Positions 41,166 through 51,147 of a DNA stretch of 64,000 bases are shown one piece after another. The notes beneath the pieces are model-generated. The model saw nothing but the letters and a program-made list of their open reading frames with translations, did no database searches and had not been told where the DNA came from. Source of the DNA: Polynucleobacter corsicus. Its GTDB lineage: Bacteria > Pseudomonadota > Gammaproteobacteria > Burkholderiales > Burkholderiaceae. The stretch lies in contig NZ_CP061314.1 in the NCBI RefSeq assembly GCF_018688255.1, positions 248,001-312,000 on the forward strand, written 5' to 3'. Positions within the stretch are counted from its first letter, which is position 1; each line of letters opens with the position of its first letter. A program made the position numbers and the translations under genes.

Positions 41166-42173
41166 GTGAATATTTTGTTAACCGGTGGTGCTGGGTATAT
41201 TGGTAGTCATACCGCAGTGGTGCTATCGCAGGCCGGTCACGAGGTGGTGCTTTTGGATAACTTTTGCAATAGTAGTCCGAGTGTTCTGGAGCGTCTTCAA
41301 AAAATTTTAGGCAAAGCACTTCCTTGTGTTGAGGCCGATGTTCGTAATACGGATGCGGTTGAAAGAGTTTTACGTGAATACAAGATCGATGCCGTGATCC
41401 ACTTTGCGGGATTAAAGGCGGTAGGCGAATCTGTGGCTAACCCTGTTTTGTATTACGCCAATAATGTTCAAGGTTCAATTAGTCTTCTACAGGCCATGCA
41501 AAAGGTTGGCGTAAAAACCTTGGTATTTAGCTCAAGTGCTACTGTTTATGGTGAGCCCCAGTACTTACCATACGATGAAGACCACCCAACAAAACCCATG
41601 AATCCCTATGGGCAATCAAAGTTGCAGACTGAGAAAATTCTTCGGGATTTAGCTATCTCGGATGCTGATTGGAAGATTACAAGTTTGCGGTATTTCAATC
41701 CAGTGGGGGCGCATGAATCTGGCCTCATTGGTGAGGATCCCAATGGTATTCCAAATAACTTGATGCCATATATTGCAAAGGTGGCGTCTGGTGAGCTTCC
41801 CCATTTAAATATATTTGGGGATGATTATGAAACTCGCGATGGCACTGGGGAGCGAGACTATATACATGTGATGGATTTAGCTGAGGGTCATGAGGCAGCG
41901 ATATCCTATTTAGAAAATTGCTGCCGAGGATTTGAGGTAATAAATTTAGGCACAGGAAAATCGGTTAGCGTCTTAGAGCTAATCTCGGCCTATGAGGAGG
42001 TGATTGGATGCAAAATTAAAAAATTTATAACTAAAAAGCGTCCAGGAGATTTGCCCGTTTACTATGCTCAGGCTAATAAAGCTAAAAAATTATTAAATTG
42101 GATAGCAATTCGTTCGGTTGGGGATATCTGCGAAACAACGCAGAGATTTAGCGCTGCCAAAATCATTGCATGA
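41166..42173 (+). CDS. galE: UDP-glucose 4-epimerase
   Basis: An NAD-dependent SDR: ILLTGGAGYIGSHTAVVLSQ, VIHFAGLKAVGESVANP, SSSATVYGEPQYLP and the catalytic Tyr in NPYGQSKLQTEKIL. SLRYFNPVGAHESGLIGEDP is the GalE signature. The start is GTG 41166. The C-terminal end after LLNW is less conserved. Its product, UDP-galactose, is the substrate of the Glf encoded at 44.1 kb. It overlaps the next gene by 4 bp. Confidence 0.95.
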   Translation: MNILLTGGAGYIGSHTAVVLSQAGHEVVLLDNFCNSSPSVLERLQKILGKALPCVEADVRNTDAVERVLREYKIDAVIHFAGLKAVGESVANPVLYYANNVQGSISLLQAMQKVGVKTLVFSSSATVYGEPQYLPYDEDHPTKPMNPYGQSKLQTEKILRDLAISDADWKITSLRYFNPVGAHESGLIGEDPNGIPNNLMPYIAKVASGELPHLNIFGDDYETRDGTGERDYIHVMDLAEGHEAAISYLENCCRGFEVINLGTGKSVSVLELISAYEEVIGCKIKKFITKKRPGDLPVYYAQANKAKKLLNWIAIRSVGDICETTQRFSAAKIIA

Positions 42174-43267
42174 AATTATGCTTAGTCTGCTTGGCGTCGA
42201 CCCAAAGTGGTTGGACTGACCATTTTGCCACCATCTGCTCTGGTCTCGCGGAGCGAGGGCACCAACTCCGAGTATATGTTTCCCAGGCAACAATGAGGTC
42301 AATGGAATTGGCAGCAATAGGTAATATTCAGATCGTTGAATATGATAAAAATAGATTTATAAATAGTTTAAAGGAAATTTTTAAATTAATTATTAAGATA
42401 AACTCTAGTGATGACCAAATATTATGCGTTTATGGTGAAGGGCCACAACACGCATTGGTTTGCCTTTTTTCTAGAATTCCACTCGTATCCCATATTGCGG
42501 ATCCTATATCCCATTTAGGTGTCAAGTGGCGCGAGAGAGTAGTATTCCATATTACAAAAGTATTGATGATCATATCTGCCAAAAAAGTTTTTTTTGCTAG
42601 CAGTGAGGTGGTTGAATCTGCAATTAAGGCTTTTCCTTTGCTAAATTTTTTTGGCGGCTTAAGGAGTAAGTTTGATATTGTGAAGTTTGCAAATTTAATA
42701 CAATTTGAACCGGCAGCCGAGTTAATTCAAAGTAGAGCAAACGGTATTAAAAATTGGGATTTTATTTATTTCGGAAGAATGGAGGTGTATAAAGGCCTGC
42801 CCATTTTTTTTGAGAGTATTAATATTCTTCTCAATGATGGATATAGCCCACGCATACTTCTTATCTCTAAGGATTTAGAGGGATCTAAGGTGCCGTATAT
42901 CTGTCAACAAATAAGCTCTTACCTATCTCACGAAGAGCTCGGTAGTTATTTGGCTCAGAGTATTTGCGCAGTATTTCCATATTTAGATGCAAACGGCAGT
43001 CATACAGTTCAAATATCAAATTCTTTTGGGGCACCAGTGATTGCTTCTTGCGTCGGTAGCTTTGCAAGTTATGTCCAAGATGGAGTCAATGGAGTTTTGG
43101 TGGAACCAGGAAATCCATCTGATTTGGCTGAAGCGCTAAAAAATGTAATTGATAATAATAATTATTTTCTAAGAGACTTTGCATTAAAAAAATGGGCTGA
43201 AGATTTCTTTTCGAACAAAAAAAGTACCCTCCAGTTAGAAAATATTTTTCAAAAAGTTCTTGATTAG
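42170..43267 (+). CDS. Glycosyltransferase (GT-B, family 4-like)
   Basis: A 365-residue GT-B protein: an N-terminal half with CLVCLASTQSGWTDHFATIC and a C-terminal half with DFIYFGRMEVYKGLPIFFES, SHEELGSYLAQSICAVFPYL and GAPVIASCVGSFASYVQDGV, close to GT4 donor-binding motifs. Its first bases overlap galE. Base composition turns AT-rich within this gene, at the start of the AT-rich island. Confidence 0.85.
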   Translation: MKLCLVCLASTQSGWTDHFATICSGLAERGHQLRVYVSQATMRSMELAAIGNIQIVEYDKNRFINSLKEIFKLIIKINSSDDQILCVYGEGPQHALVCLFSRIPLVSHIADPISHLGVKWRERVVFHITKVLMIISAKKVFFASSEVVESAIKAFPLLNFFGGLRSKFDIVKFANLIQFEPAAELIQSRANGIKNWDFIYFGRMEVYKGLPIFFESINILLNDGYSPRILLISKDLEGSKVPYICQQISSYLSHEELGSYLAQSICAVFPYLDANGSHTVQISNSFGAPVIASCVGSFASYVQDGVNGVLVEPGNPSDLAEALKNVIDNNNYFLRDFALKKWAEDFFSNKKSTLQLENIFQKVLD

Positions 43268-43317
43268 TTTAAATAGGCTTAAACATAAGATGCACAAAAA
43301 TAAATTAGGGTTTCAAA

Positions 43318-44088
43318 ATGGCCAAATTTAGTAAATCTAAGGGTGGTGGGTATGGAAATATTTTGCAGAATTTATTTAAAAATAAGTATTTAAATCGTTT
43401 TGTAGAATATATTTATCCTCCCGCCCCAATAGTCAATTGCATACCAAAAAAAAAAATAAATAAAATTAGAGAATCTATATTTAAGTCTGAAAATAAAATT
43501 TTAGATATTGGTAGTGGAATAAGGAGGGGTGTTGGCGCACGAATCTGGAGGGGTGGTGCAAGTGAAAATTGTCAAGTAGTCACACTTGATATAGTGGAGG
43601 GTGAGTCGGTTGATATTGTTGCAGATGCTACAGATATACCATCTGGCATTGGTCCTTTCGATGTAGTTATCATGCAAGCAGTACCAGAGCATGTAGCGAA
43701 CTACCAAGCATTATTTTCAGAGGCAAAGAGAATGCTAGTTGAGGGCGGATATCTCTATGTTGAGATGCCGTTTTTGCAAGGATTTCATGCTGATCCTGAT
43801 GATTATTGGAGAATGACATTGCCAGGATTAAAGCATCAAGTAAAAGACATGAGGATAATCGAAAGCGGTGTAAGTAGTGGCCCAATTAGTGCTTTGGTTT
43901 GGATTATTACCGATTTATTTAGCTCATTAACCGGCTACAAAAAACTGAATATGTGCATACGATTTTTACTTAGATGGATTTTTTCACCATTTAGATATAT
44001 TGATTTATTAATTTCTGAAACAAATGCATCTAGTCGGTTAGCTGCAGAATATTATATTTTGGCTCAAAAAATAACACCATATAAATAA
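43318..44088 (+). CDS. SAM-dependent methyltransferase
   Basis: 256 residues with a class I methyltransferase core: ILDIGSGIRRGVGARIW (SAM loop), VVTLDIVEGESVDIVADATD, FDVVIMQAVPEHVANYQALF and GGYLYVEMPFLQGFHADPDD. The final part ends in hydrophobic stretches. The acceptor is probably a sugar or lipid-linked glycan, by context only. The gene is AT-rich and overlaps glf by one base. Confidence 0.82.
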   Translation: MAKFSKSKGGGYGNILQNLFKNKYLNRFVEYIYPPAPIVNCIPKKKINKIRESIFKSENKILDIGSGIRRGVGARIWRGGASENCQVVTLDIVEGESVDIVADATDIPSGIGPFDVVIMQAVPEHVANYQALFSEAKRMLVEGGYLYVEMPFLQGFHADPDDYWRMTLPGLKHQVKDMRIIESGVSSGPISALVWIITDLFSSLTGYKKLNMCIRFLLRWIFSPFRYIDLLISETNASSRLAAEYYILAQKITPYK

Positions 44089-45251
44089 TGAATAAAAATC
44101 AAAAAAAATTTGCAATCGTTGGAGCTGGATTTAGTGGTTCGATTATGGCTCATGAGCTTGCAAGGGATGGTCATTCGGTAGAAGTATTTGAAAGCAGGGA
44201 TCATTTAGGTGGAAATTGCTACACAGAAAAAGATTCTGAAACGGGTATAACAATACACAAATACGGTCCCCATATATTTCATACAGACAATGAAAAAGTA
44301 TGGAAGTACATCAACTCATTATGTGAAATGTTGCCATATACCAATAGGGTAAAAATAAATAGAAAAAACAAGATTTATTCTTTACCAATAAATCTACATA
44401 CGATTAATCAGTATTTTGAACAGTCATTGAATCCTAAAGAAGCAAAAAAATTTATAGAAGAAAAGTCAGATGAAAGCATAACAAATCCTCAAAGTTTTGA
44501 AGAGCAGGCTTTAGCTTTTCTAGGAAGAGATTTATACGAAGCTTTTTTTGAAGGGTATACATTGAAGCAATGGGGAGTAGATCCTAAAAATTTACCTGCT
44601 AGCATATTAAAACGACTTCCAGTGAGATTTAATTATGATGATAATTACTTCAATCATAAGTTTCAAGGGATGCCAAAGGATGGGTATACAGATATTTTTG
44701 GGAAGCTCTTAAACCATAAAAATATAAAAATTAATTTAAATAGTAGATTTAATGTTCGAGATAATATTGACAAATTCGATCATATTTTCTATACCGGCCC
44801 TCTGGATGCATACTTTAATTATGAGCTTGGAAGGCTTGGTTATAGAACCCTAGATTTCAAAGAGGAAAGGGTGGATGGTGATTATCAAGGCTGCGCAGTT
44901 ATGAATTATGCAGATAAGGAAGTTCCTTACACTAGGATATCAGAGCATAAATATTTTACTCCCTGGGAAAGTCATAGTAAAAGCATAGTTTACAAAGAGT
45001 ACTCTAGACAATGTGAAGAAGAGGATATTCCATACTATCCAATAAGGCTTTTGAAGGACAAGGATCTGCTTGATGCTTACATTAAAAAAGCTAGACTGAG
45101 TCAGAAAGTAAGTTTTTTAGGAAGACTTGGTACATATAGATATCTAGATATGGATAAAACAATAGAGGAAGCTCTTGATGCTGCCGAAAAAACAAAAGCA
45201 ATGTTGAAAGAAGATTTAAAGTTGCCTATTTTTTTCATCAGTATTGAATAG
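44088..45251 (+). CDS. glf: UDP-galactopyranose mutase
   Basis: Glf converts UDP-galactopyranose to UDP-galactofuranose with reduced FAD. The FAD-binding start AIVGAGFSGSIMAHELARDG is followed by LGGNCYTEKDSETGITIHKY, GPHIFHTDNEKVWKYIN, YTLKQWGVDPKNLPASI and later TRISEHKYFTPWES. 387 residues, intact. It predicts galactofuranose in the surface glycan, supplied by galE. Confidence 0.96.
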   Translation: MNKNQKKFAIVGAGFSGSIMAHELARDGHSVEVFESRDHLGGNCYTEKDSETGITIHKYGPHIFHTDNEKVWKYINSLCEMLPYTNRVKINRKNKIYSLPINLHTINQYFEQSLNPKEAKKFIEEKSDESITNPQSFEEQALAFLGRDLYEAFFEGYTLKQWGVDPKNLPASILKRLPVRFNYDDNYFNHKFQGMPKDGYTDIFGKLLNHKNIKINLNSRFNVRDNIDKFDHIFYTGPLDAYFNYELGRLGYRTLDFKEERVDGDYQGCAVMNYADKEVPYTRISEHKYFTPWESHSKSIVYKEYSRQCEEEDIPYYPIRLLKDKDLLDAYIKKARLSQKVSFLGRLGTYRYLDMDKTIEEALDAAEKTKAMLKEDLKLPIFFISIE

Positions 45252-46224
45252 AGGTCTTGCACTTTTTATGCGAAGGTTGATTACATATAAAACATGCCTA
45301 TTGATGCTTGGGCTTTTATGTACATCAATTTTTATTATCGCTACAAATCATCATGCTGACCTAGAGTACTATCTCTACGATTCTGGGGAGTCCGCTAGAA
45401 CTGGGCTAATGAAGATTGCAGTCTACCCATTTTTTTATGTAACTGAAAATTTAGACGCTATATGTATTTTATGGGGGGCATTTTTTATTGGGGTCGCAAT
45501 AAAATTACAGCGTAATTTAAGTGTAATAAGTTGTTATTTATTGATAATTCTAGGGCCATTTCTACTGATACCATCAAAAGAGAGCTTGGTATTTTTATCG
45601 TTTTTGGTGTTTATCTCGCTTTTAATGGGGGGATTTAAGTACCGTGCTACGTTAGTGATATCAATTTTATTTTTAGTGAGACCTTTTTTTGCGCCAATAT
45701 TCTTGGTATTGATGATGATAAGAAGAAGCAAAAAACCTATTAAATTAATATATATATATTTATCCTTCATCCTCATAGCCCTAGTTTATTTATTATTCAA
45801 TACACAGGCTATAGAGTATATAAATGGTTATTCAATTGGCTACTATGAGGGAGCGTTGAATGCAGGGTCAACTGATTGGGGATTCATAGAGGATGCTAGA
45901 AATCAGACAAGCATAGCTTTGCTTGTGGCTACAATCTTCTTCCGTTGTTTAATGCCTATTTGGATGTTATTTTTAGGTGGTACAAGTTCAATATATTTTA
46001 TATGGTATGTATTTATTGAATTTATATCTATAATGACTATATATCTATTTATAAAAAATTTCCATTATAGATATCTTAAAATTAATACAATTGCACTTTT
46101 TTTAATAGCAATTACTCCTTTAAGTATATTACTGGTCACAAATGCTGGAAGTGCTGTTAGATATATATCTATATTACCATTAATATTGGAAACTATGGCA
46201 TATAACTTTAAAAGAAAAATTTAA
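45244..46224 (+). CDS. Polytopic membrane protein, candidate O-antigen polymerase
   Basis: A 326-residue AT-rich gene product with about nine membrane helices and few charges except near GFKYRATL and IRRSKKP. A soluble loop between helices (NGYSIGYYEGALNAGSTDWG, FIEDARNQT) fits a periplasmic loop of a Wzy-type polymerase. Wzy proteins share little sequence, so this is inferred from topology and position next to a Wzx candidate. Start TTG 45244 or ATG 45268. Confidence 0.6.
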   Translation: MNRGLALFMRRLITYKTCLLMLGLLCTSIFIIATNHHADLEYYLYDSGESARTGLMKIAVYPFFYVTENLDAICILWGAFFIGVAIKLQRNLSVISCYLLIILGPFLLIPSKESLVFLSFLVFISLLMGGFKYRATLVISILFLVRPFFAPIFLVLMMIRRSKKPIKLIYIYLSFILIALVYLLFNTQAIEYINGYSIGYYEGALNAGSTDWGFIEDARNQTSIALLVATIFFRCLMPIWMLFLGGTSSIYFIWYVFIEFISIMTIYLFIKNFHYRYLKINTIALFLIAITPLSILLVTNAGSAVRYISILPLILETMAYNFKRKI

Positions 46225-46227
46225 ACT

Positions 46228-47406
46228 TTGAAAGAATATTATATTAGATTGATTTCATATTCAATCTTGAAGTATTTTTCAGTAATCGGCTCAATGGCAG
46301 CATTTATGTTGTCATCAATACTGGTGGAGCAAAATAACAGCGCTTCAGATAATATATTTTTATGTGTTATTTCATACACACTCGGATTGTATTGTGGAGA
46401 CCCAAACTCATTAATTTTTTTTCAAAGAAAATTTAGAGAAAATATAGATAATGTGAATAATGGATACTGGATTCCACGTTTAGCTTTAACATTAATTATT
46501 AGCGCTGTATCAATTTTTTTCGTAGAAAAATTAGAGGTTAGTCACTTCTTATTGGGATCAATATTTGCTTATTTTCTCCCACAGGGGCGTATATCCAATG
46601 CTAATAAATTTCAAATAGTAATTTTTCTTGGCGGATTAATTAAAATAACCATTAGTATTTTTATTATTGTTAATAGTAGAAGTGCATTTTCGAATTTGCC
46701 AATATTAATATGTTTGGCAACTTCTTCAAATTATTTGGCTTCGATAATATACCATCTAATTTATATTAAGAATGACATTATTAATAATAAATCTACTAAT
46801 AATATAAATGTATTGCACGAATTTTTAGAGTGCTGCAAATCATTTTCCATAACTTTACCAATTCATTTTTACACCTCATTAGGTGGGTTTGCATACATTA
46901 ATATTAAAGGTGAAGAGGGAATTTCGTTATATTTTTTGTATGACAGAATCATAAGAGGTCTTGGGGCTACAGTTAATGTATTTCAATCAAAGACGATGGA
47001 TGCTATCTCAAAGATTTCTTTAAAAATTGAAACAATCAAAATAAGTAATTTAATAAAATATTTTATAATTTACTTAGCCGGAGGGTTTATTATAGGTATT
47101 TTATTTGTGATACTTGGAAAATTAATATTTAATTATATTGGAATAAATTCAAATATATTTGATAATAATCTTATTGAAATAATTCCTGTTGCAGTTTCTT
47201 CAATGTATATATCGAATTTAATTGGTGTTCAAATATTTATGGTTAATAATAACTATAGGATAATGTTTTTCGCATCTATTATAGCAATAATATCATTTTA
47301 TATATCCCTATTATATTCTAACAACATATTATTAATGATTTCAGTTCCAGAAATTTCAATTGCAGTTTTTTTATTCTATTGTTTAAAATTTAAATTAAAG
47401 CATTAA
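46228..47406 (+). CDS. Polysaccharide flippase (Wzx)-like membrane protein
   Basis: 392 residues with about twelve membrane helices, Ile/Asn/Lys-rich, typical of Wzx-type lipid-linked oligosaccharide flippases. Pieces include FSITLPIHFYTSLGGFAYIN, YFLYDRIIRGLGATVNVFQS and a repeated long hydrophobic region at the end. The start is TTG 46228, just after the preceding stop. Assigned by topology and context. Confidence 0.62.
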   Translation: MKEYYIRLISYSILKYFSVIGSMAAFMLSSILVEQNNSASDNIFLCVISYTLGLYCGDPNSLIFFQRKFRENIDNVNNGYWIPRLALTLIISAVSIFFVEKLEVSHFLLGSIFAYFLPQGRISNANKFQIVIFLGGLIKITISIFIIVNSRSAFSNLPILICLATSSNYLASIIYHLIYIKNDIINNKSTNNINVLHEFLECCKSFSITLPIHFYTSLGGFAYINIKGEEGISLYFLYDRIIRGLGATVNVFQSKTMDAISKISLKIETIKISNLIKYFIIYLAGGFIIGILFVILGKLIFNYIGINSNIFDNNLIEIIPVAVSSMYISNLIGVQIFMVNNNYRIMFFASIIAIISFYISLLYSNNILLMISVPEISIAVFLFYCLKFKLKH

Positions 47407-47421
47407 AAAATTGAGGAAATA

Positions 47422-48276
47422 ATGATGAATATCGAAGAAGGTATGCGGTTGGCTGAGAAAGATGCAATTTCTTATGGTAATGAGCATAGCTTAAAATATA
47501 AAAGTGCCCCATATTTTGGACATATAGTCATAGATAATTTTTTGCCATTTCATGTTGCAGAAAAGATCCTCGATAACTTCCCACTTGAACCATTAACAAA
47601 TGATTTGTTATTTAAAGAAAATAGCTTTGAAAGAAATAAAAGGCAAATCTCCCCTTATGACTGTAGTACCGAAGCTTTAATTTTTTTTCTGTTCTTTAAC
47701 TCAAAACCTTTCATACAGTTTCTAGAATCGCTCACTGGAATTAATGGCCTTTTTGGTGACCATTCGTTTGGCGGCGGTGGCTTTCATGAAACCAAAAAGG
47801 GGGGTAAATTAGGTATACATGCTGATTTTAGAATACATCCTAAGTTGCGAGCCCATCGTAGAGTTAATGTGCTGATTTATCTCAATAAAGAGTGGGAAAG
47901 TAGTTGGAGCGGAAATCTAGAGTTATGGAGTCCGGATATGAGTGAGATGATTGACTCCATAGAGCCAATATTCAATCGATGCGTGATTTTTAATACTGAA
48001 GAAGATGCTTATCATGGTCATCCAAATGAGCTCTTGGTGCCAGATGGTGTAACTAGAAAATCTATTGCTTTGTATTATTATACAGGCTCTCCATCCATCT
48101 ATGGAGAGGCGCATAATGTCTCAACTATATTTAAAGCGAAACCTGATGATAATGCATTAATAAAGATTAAATCACTGAAGCAAAATTTAAAAGAAAGGTA
48201 TTTTTCCTTAAATCAGTGGATGCCGCCAATCCTTTATTATTTTGCAAAATCAATAAAAAATAAGAGAAATAAATAG
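47422..48276 (+). CDS. 2-oxoglutarate/Fe(II) oxygenase-like protein
   Basis: 284 residues. The central part resembles prolyl-4-hydroxylase-type dioxygenases: a Gly-rich GDHSFGGGGFHETKKGG, then LGIHADFRIHPKLRAHRRVN with the His-x-Asp iron motif, VLIYLNKEW, SGNLELWSPDMSEM, NRCVIFNTEEDAYHGHPNEL with the distal His and TRKSIALYYYTG with the 2-oxoglutarate Arg-x-Ser. Such enzymes are not usual in O-antigen loci. It might hydroxylate a sugar, lipid or protein; the target is unknown. Confidence 0.8.
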   Translation: MMNIEEGMRLAEKDAISYGNEHSLKYKSAPYFGHIVIDNFLPFHVAEKILDNFPLEPLTNDLLFKENSFERNKRQISPYDCSTEALIFFLFFNSKPFIQFLESLTGINGLFGDHSFGGGGFHETKKGGKLGIHADFRIHPKLRAHRRVNVLIYLNKEWESSWSGNLELWSPDMSEMIDSIEPIFNRCVIFNTEEDAYHGHPNELLVPDGVTRKSIALYYYTGSPSIYGEAHNVSTIFKAKPDDNALIKIKSLKQNLKERYFSLNQWMPPILYYFAKSIKNKRNK

Positions 48277-48283
48277 GCAAAAA

Positions 48284-49318
48284 ATGTACGAAAATAATTT
48301 TATTTTAAGATGTAATGGGATGAAAAAAACTGGTGGGCCTATGGCCACTCTCCAGCTTGCGGAATGTCTTTTGGCCTGTGGCAATAATATAATAATATGG
48401 TACGACAGTATTGACGCATATAAATATTTTGAGGACTGGCATAAAAAATATCTAAGCGAAAAATCAAAATATATAGTTACTGATGACATTTCTCAATTAA
48501 AAAATAAAATTTTTATCTTAACTGAATCATCATTTAATGATATAAAAAATATATCTAAAGATAATAAAATATGGGTATATATGCAGTCAGTTGACAATTG
48601 CATTATCTTTGGAACATCTGCATCAAGACTTGAGGGGACATTTAGAATTTTAAAGAACTGCATTAAGAATTTTAACAATTCATATGCTAATAGATGGACA
48701 ATAGTTCGTGACAGGATTGAGTTTATTTTCTCCCAAAGTGCTTATTCTAATAATTTTTTATCAAACCTAGATGCTAATATTCCTTATCTGTACATTGGAG
48801 ATTTTATAGATAAAGAAAAATATAACAAACCTTTGAATAGACTTAGAAAGTATAGTAATTTAGATAGTGTAAATCTAAGGGTAGCGTTTAATCCTTCAAA
48901 AGGGAAAATATTGCATAAACTTGCAAAATTTTTCTCAAAAAATATTACCTTTATTCCTATTATAAATGTAAATCCAGAAAATATTCTTGATTTTTTATCT
49001 TCGGCTGATTGTTATGTTGATTTTGGAGGCCAGCCCGGTAAGGACAGATTGCCCCGTGAAGCTATATTATCTGGTATACCGTCATTTCAATTTTTACGGG
49101 GGGCTGCTGTGAATGGAAGTGATTTCCCGTGCCCAATAATTTTTAGATTAAATTTTTATAATGTAATTAATTTTGAGTCAAGAATAAAGAAGGGATTGAA
49201 ATTAAATAACAAAACAATCCATTCAGCCAGGATTGCTGATATTTTATCTGAAAAAGATAATTTTTATAGTAGAATCAATCACTATTTAAATACGTATTAT
49301 AGTATGAATAAAATGTAA
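48284..49318 (+). CDS. Putative glycosyltransferase (GT-B-like)
   Basis: 344 residues with no clear family match by eye. It begins FILRCNGMKKTGGPMATLQL and AECLLACGNNIIIWYDSIDA, which looks like an N-terminal GT-B start (Gly-rich, then a beta strand). The end has FLSSADCYVDFGGQPGKDRL and PREAILSGIPSFQFLRGAAV, a layout like the acceptor/donor loop of GT4 proteins. AT-rich, in a run of sugar genes. Confidence 0.55.
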   Translation: MYENNFILRCNGMKKTGGPMATLQLAECLLACGNNIIIWYDSIDAYKYFEDWHKKYLSEKSKYIVTDDISQLKNKIFILTESSFNDIKNISKDNKIWVYMQSVDNCIIFGTSASRLEGTFRILKNCIKNFNNSYANRWTIVRDRIEFIFSQSAYSNNFLSNLDANIPYLYIGDFIDKEKYNKPLNRLRKYSNLDSVNLRVAFNPSKGKILHKLAKFFSKNITFIPIINVNPENILDFLSSADCYVDFGGQPGKDRLPREAILSGIPSFQFLRGAAVNGSDFPCPIIFRLNFYNVINFESRIKKGLKLNNKTIHSARIADILSEKDNFYSRINHYLNTYYSMNKM

Positions 49319-49325
49319 TTTTTAT

Positions 49326-50192
49326 ATGAAAAAAAATATATTATTTATCATTAATTATAATTCTAACAAGCAAATATCATCACTTTTACAATCTTCAGAC
49401 TTAAATATAATTAATGTAACTCATTGCGTAATCTACAATAATGGAGATATACCTACTAGTCAAGATATTGAAAATTGGAAAATAAATTTTTCTAAAGTAA
49501 ATATTACTTTTGAGGTTCTCTGCAAAAAAAATGAGGGATTTGGTGCGGCAATAAATTCATGCATAAGCTTGATGAAATCCGATTATCTTGGTTATGATTA
49601 TGCTTTTTTTTCAAATGCAGATATAGTTGTTAAAAAGAATGCGTCAACATTTGCTTACAATATGTATGATGCTGTAGGTTTTCCTATGTATCAAAATGGA
49701 AATTTTATAGTTTCTAAGATAACAGTATTTACGCCGCTAATTCCATTTAGGTTCAGAAAAATTTTCGGTTTGAAGCCAAAATATGGGCCGACTGAAATAG
49801 TTCACGGATGTTTTTTTGGTTTTCGTATTGAGTATTTGCTAAGAATGAATACTAAATTTTTCGAAGAATATTTTTTATATTGGGAAGAAACTCAATTTTT
49901 CTATGAAATCAATAAACTTGGTTGTAAGATCGGTGTATCGGATTCAGTCCGTATAAATCATGACGGTGAAAAATCTGTGTTCCTTGATAATGCTAGATAC
50001 TATATGTTAAGAAATGGCTTATTTTTTTATCGCCATGTTTATAAATCTTTTTCCTTATTTCTAATATGGTATATTATAAATACTATATATGCCATTATAT
50101 CTAGTATTGGATTCCCATTTAAATTACCACTTTGGTATACACAAGGAAAAATTGATTATTATAATAATCTTCTAGGTAAAAGAATTTGTTAG
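49326..50192 (+). CDS. Family 2 glycosyltransferase
   Basis: 288 residues of GT-A type, similar in layout to rhamnosyltransferases: LCKKNEGFGAAINSCISLMK, YDYAFFSNADIVVKKNA (acidic metal site), VHGCFFGFRIEYLLRMN and LYWEETQFFYEINKLGCKIG. Two C-terminal hydrophobic segments may sit on the membrane. AT-rich. Confidence 0.82.
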   Translation: MKKNILFIINYNSNKQISSLLQSSDLNIINVTHCVIYNNGDIPTSQDIENWKINFSKVNITFEVLCKKNEGFGAAINSCISLMKSDYLGYDYAFFSNADIVVKKNASTFAYNMYDAVGFPMYQNGNFIVSKITVFTPLIPFRFRKIFGLKPKYGPTEIVHGCFFGFRIEYLLRMNTKFFEEYFLYWEETQFFYEINKLGCKIGVSDSVRINHDGEKSVFLDNARYYMLRNGLFFYRHVYKSFSLFLIWYIINTIYAIISSIGFPFKLPLWYTQGKIDYYNNLLGKRIC

Positions 50193-50196
50193 ATAT

Positions 50197-51147
50197 ATGA
50201 ATATATCAATGACTGGTATTAATGGATTTATTGGGAAAAGGCTCGCTGAACATCTAGTAAAACATGGCGTAAAAATAAAGGCCTTAGTTCGAAATAAACA
50301 ATTAAAATCCTTAGACCCGAATATAGAATATATATATGGGGATTTACTTCATAAAGGAACCCTTCCTCCTTTGTTAAATAATTGTGATATTTTTATTAAC
50401 TGTGCCGCTGAAATAAAAAATCAAGAACTCATGTTTGATATTAATGTAGAGTCAACAAGAAAATTATTAAATTTAGCTAGGAAGCATTTTATTTGTTATG
50501 GAACCAAAATACACTGGATTCAACTAAGCAGCGTGGGCGCTTATGGGATGGGTAATGAGGGTGACAATTCGATTAGGAGAATAACTGAGTCCTCTCCGCA
50601 TTCACCAGATAATATGTATGAAAGGACAAAGACTTTGGCGGATGAACTTATAATGGAAGCTGGATTATCTAGTTATATTACATATACATTATTAAGACCT
50701 TCCGCTGTATTTGGTACAAGTATGCCCAATAACTCCTTAAGGCAATTAATTAAAGTTGTTAAGTCTAAATATTTTTTTTATATTGGTGATGGAAATGGGA
50801 TACTTAATTACATTCATGTTGATGACGTTTGTAATGCAATAATTAAATGCTTATTTAATGAGGCGGCCAAGAATCAAATATTTAATTTATCTAATGACTG
50901 CTCTCAACAAGATTTAATTACCTCAATTGCTAGATTGAGTGGGATTCGAAGTCCTAGTCTTCATATTAATCGCACCATTTTATTGTTGGCAACAAAGATT
51001 ATAGAGCCCTTCTTAAGGTTACCATTGACTAGATCTAGAATTCGATCATTGACTTCAAAAAATTTTTATAGCACTGATAAGATTGAAAAAATTTTAAATT
51101 TTAAGCCTGAGTATAAACTGACCGATAGAATTTCAGATTTATTTTAA
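50197..51147 (+). CDS. NAD-dependent epimerase/dehydratase
   Basis: An extended SDR of 316 residues: SMTGINGFIGKRLAEHLVKH (NAD site), IEYIYGDLLHKGTLPPLLNN, WIQLSSVGAYGMGNEG, NMYERTKTLADELI with the Tyr-x-x-x-Lys pair, and YIHVDDVCNAIIKC. It resembles WcaG/WbpV-type sugar reductases that act before undecaprenyl loading. The specific substrate is unknown. Its end overlaps the antisense gene by 4 bp. Confidence 0.85.
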   Translation: MNISMTGINGFIGKRLAEHLVKHGVKIKALVRNKQLKSLDPNIEYIYGDLLHKGTLPPLLNNCDIFINCAAEIKNQELMFDINVESTRKLLNLARKHFICYGTKIHWIQLSSVGAYGMGNEGDNSIRRITESSPHSPDNMYERTKTLADELIMEAGLSSYITYTLLRPSAVFGTSMPNNSLRQLIKVVKSKYFFYIGDGNGILNYIHVDDVCNAIIKCLFNEAAKNQIFNLSNDCSQQDLITSIARLSGIRSPSLHINRTILLLATKIIEPFLRLPLTRSRIRSLTSKNFYSTDKIEKILNFKPEYKLTDRISDLF

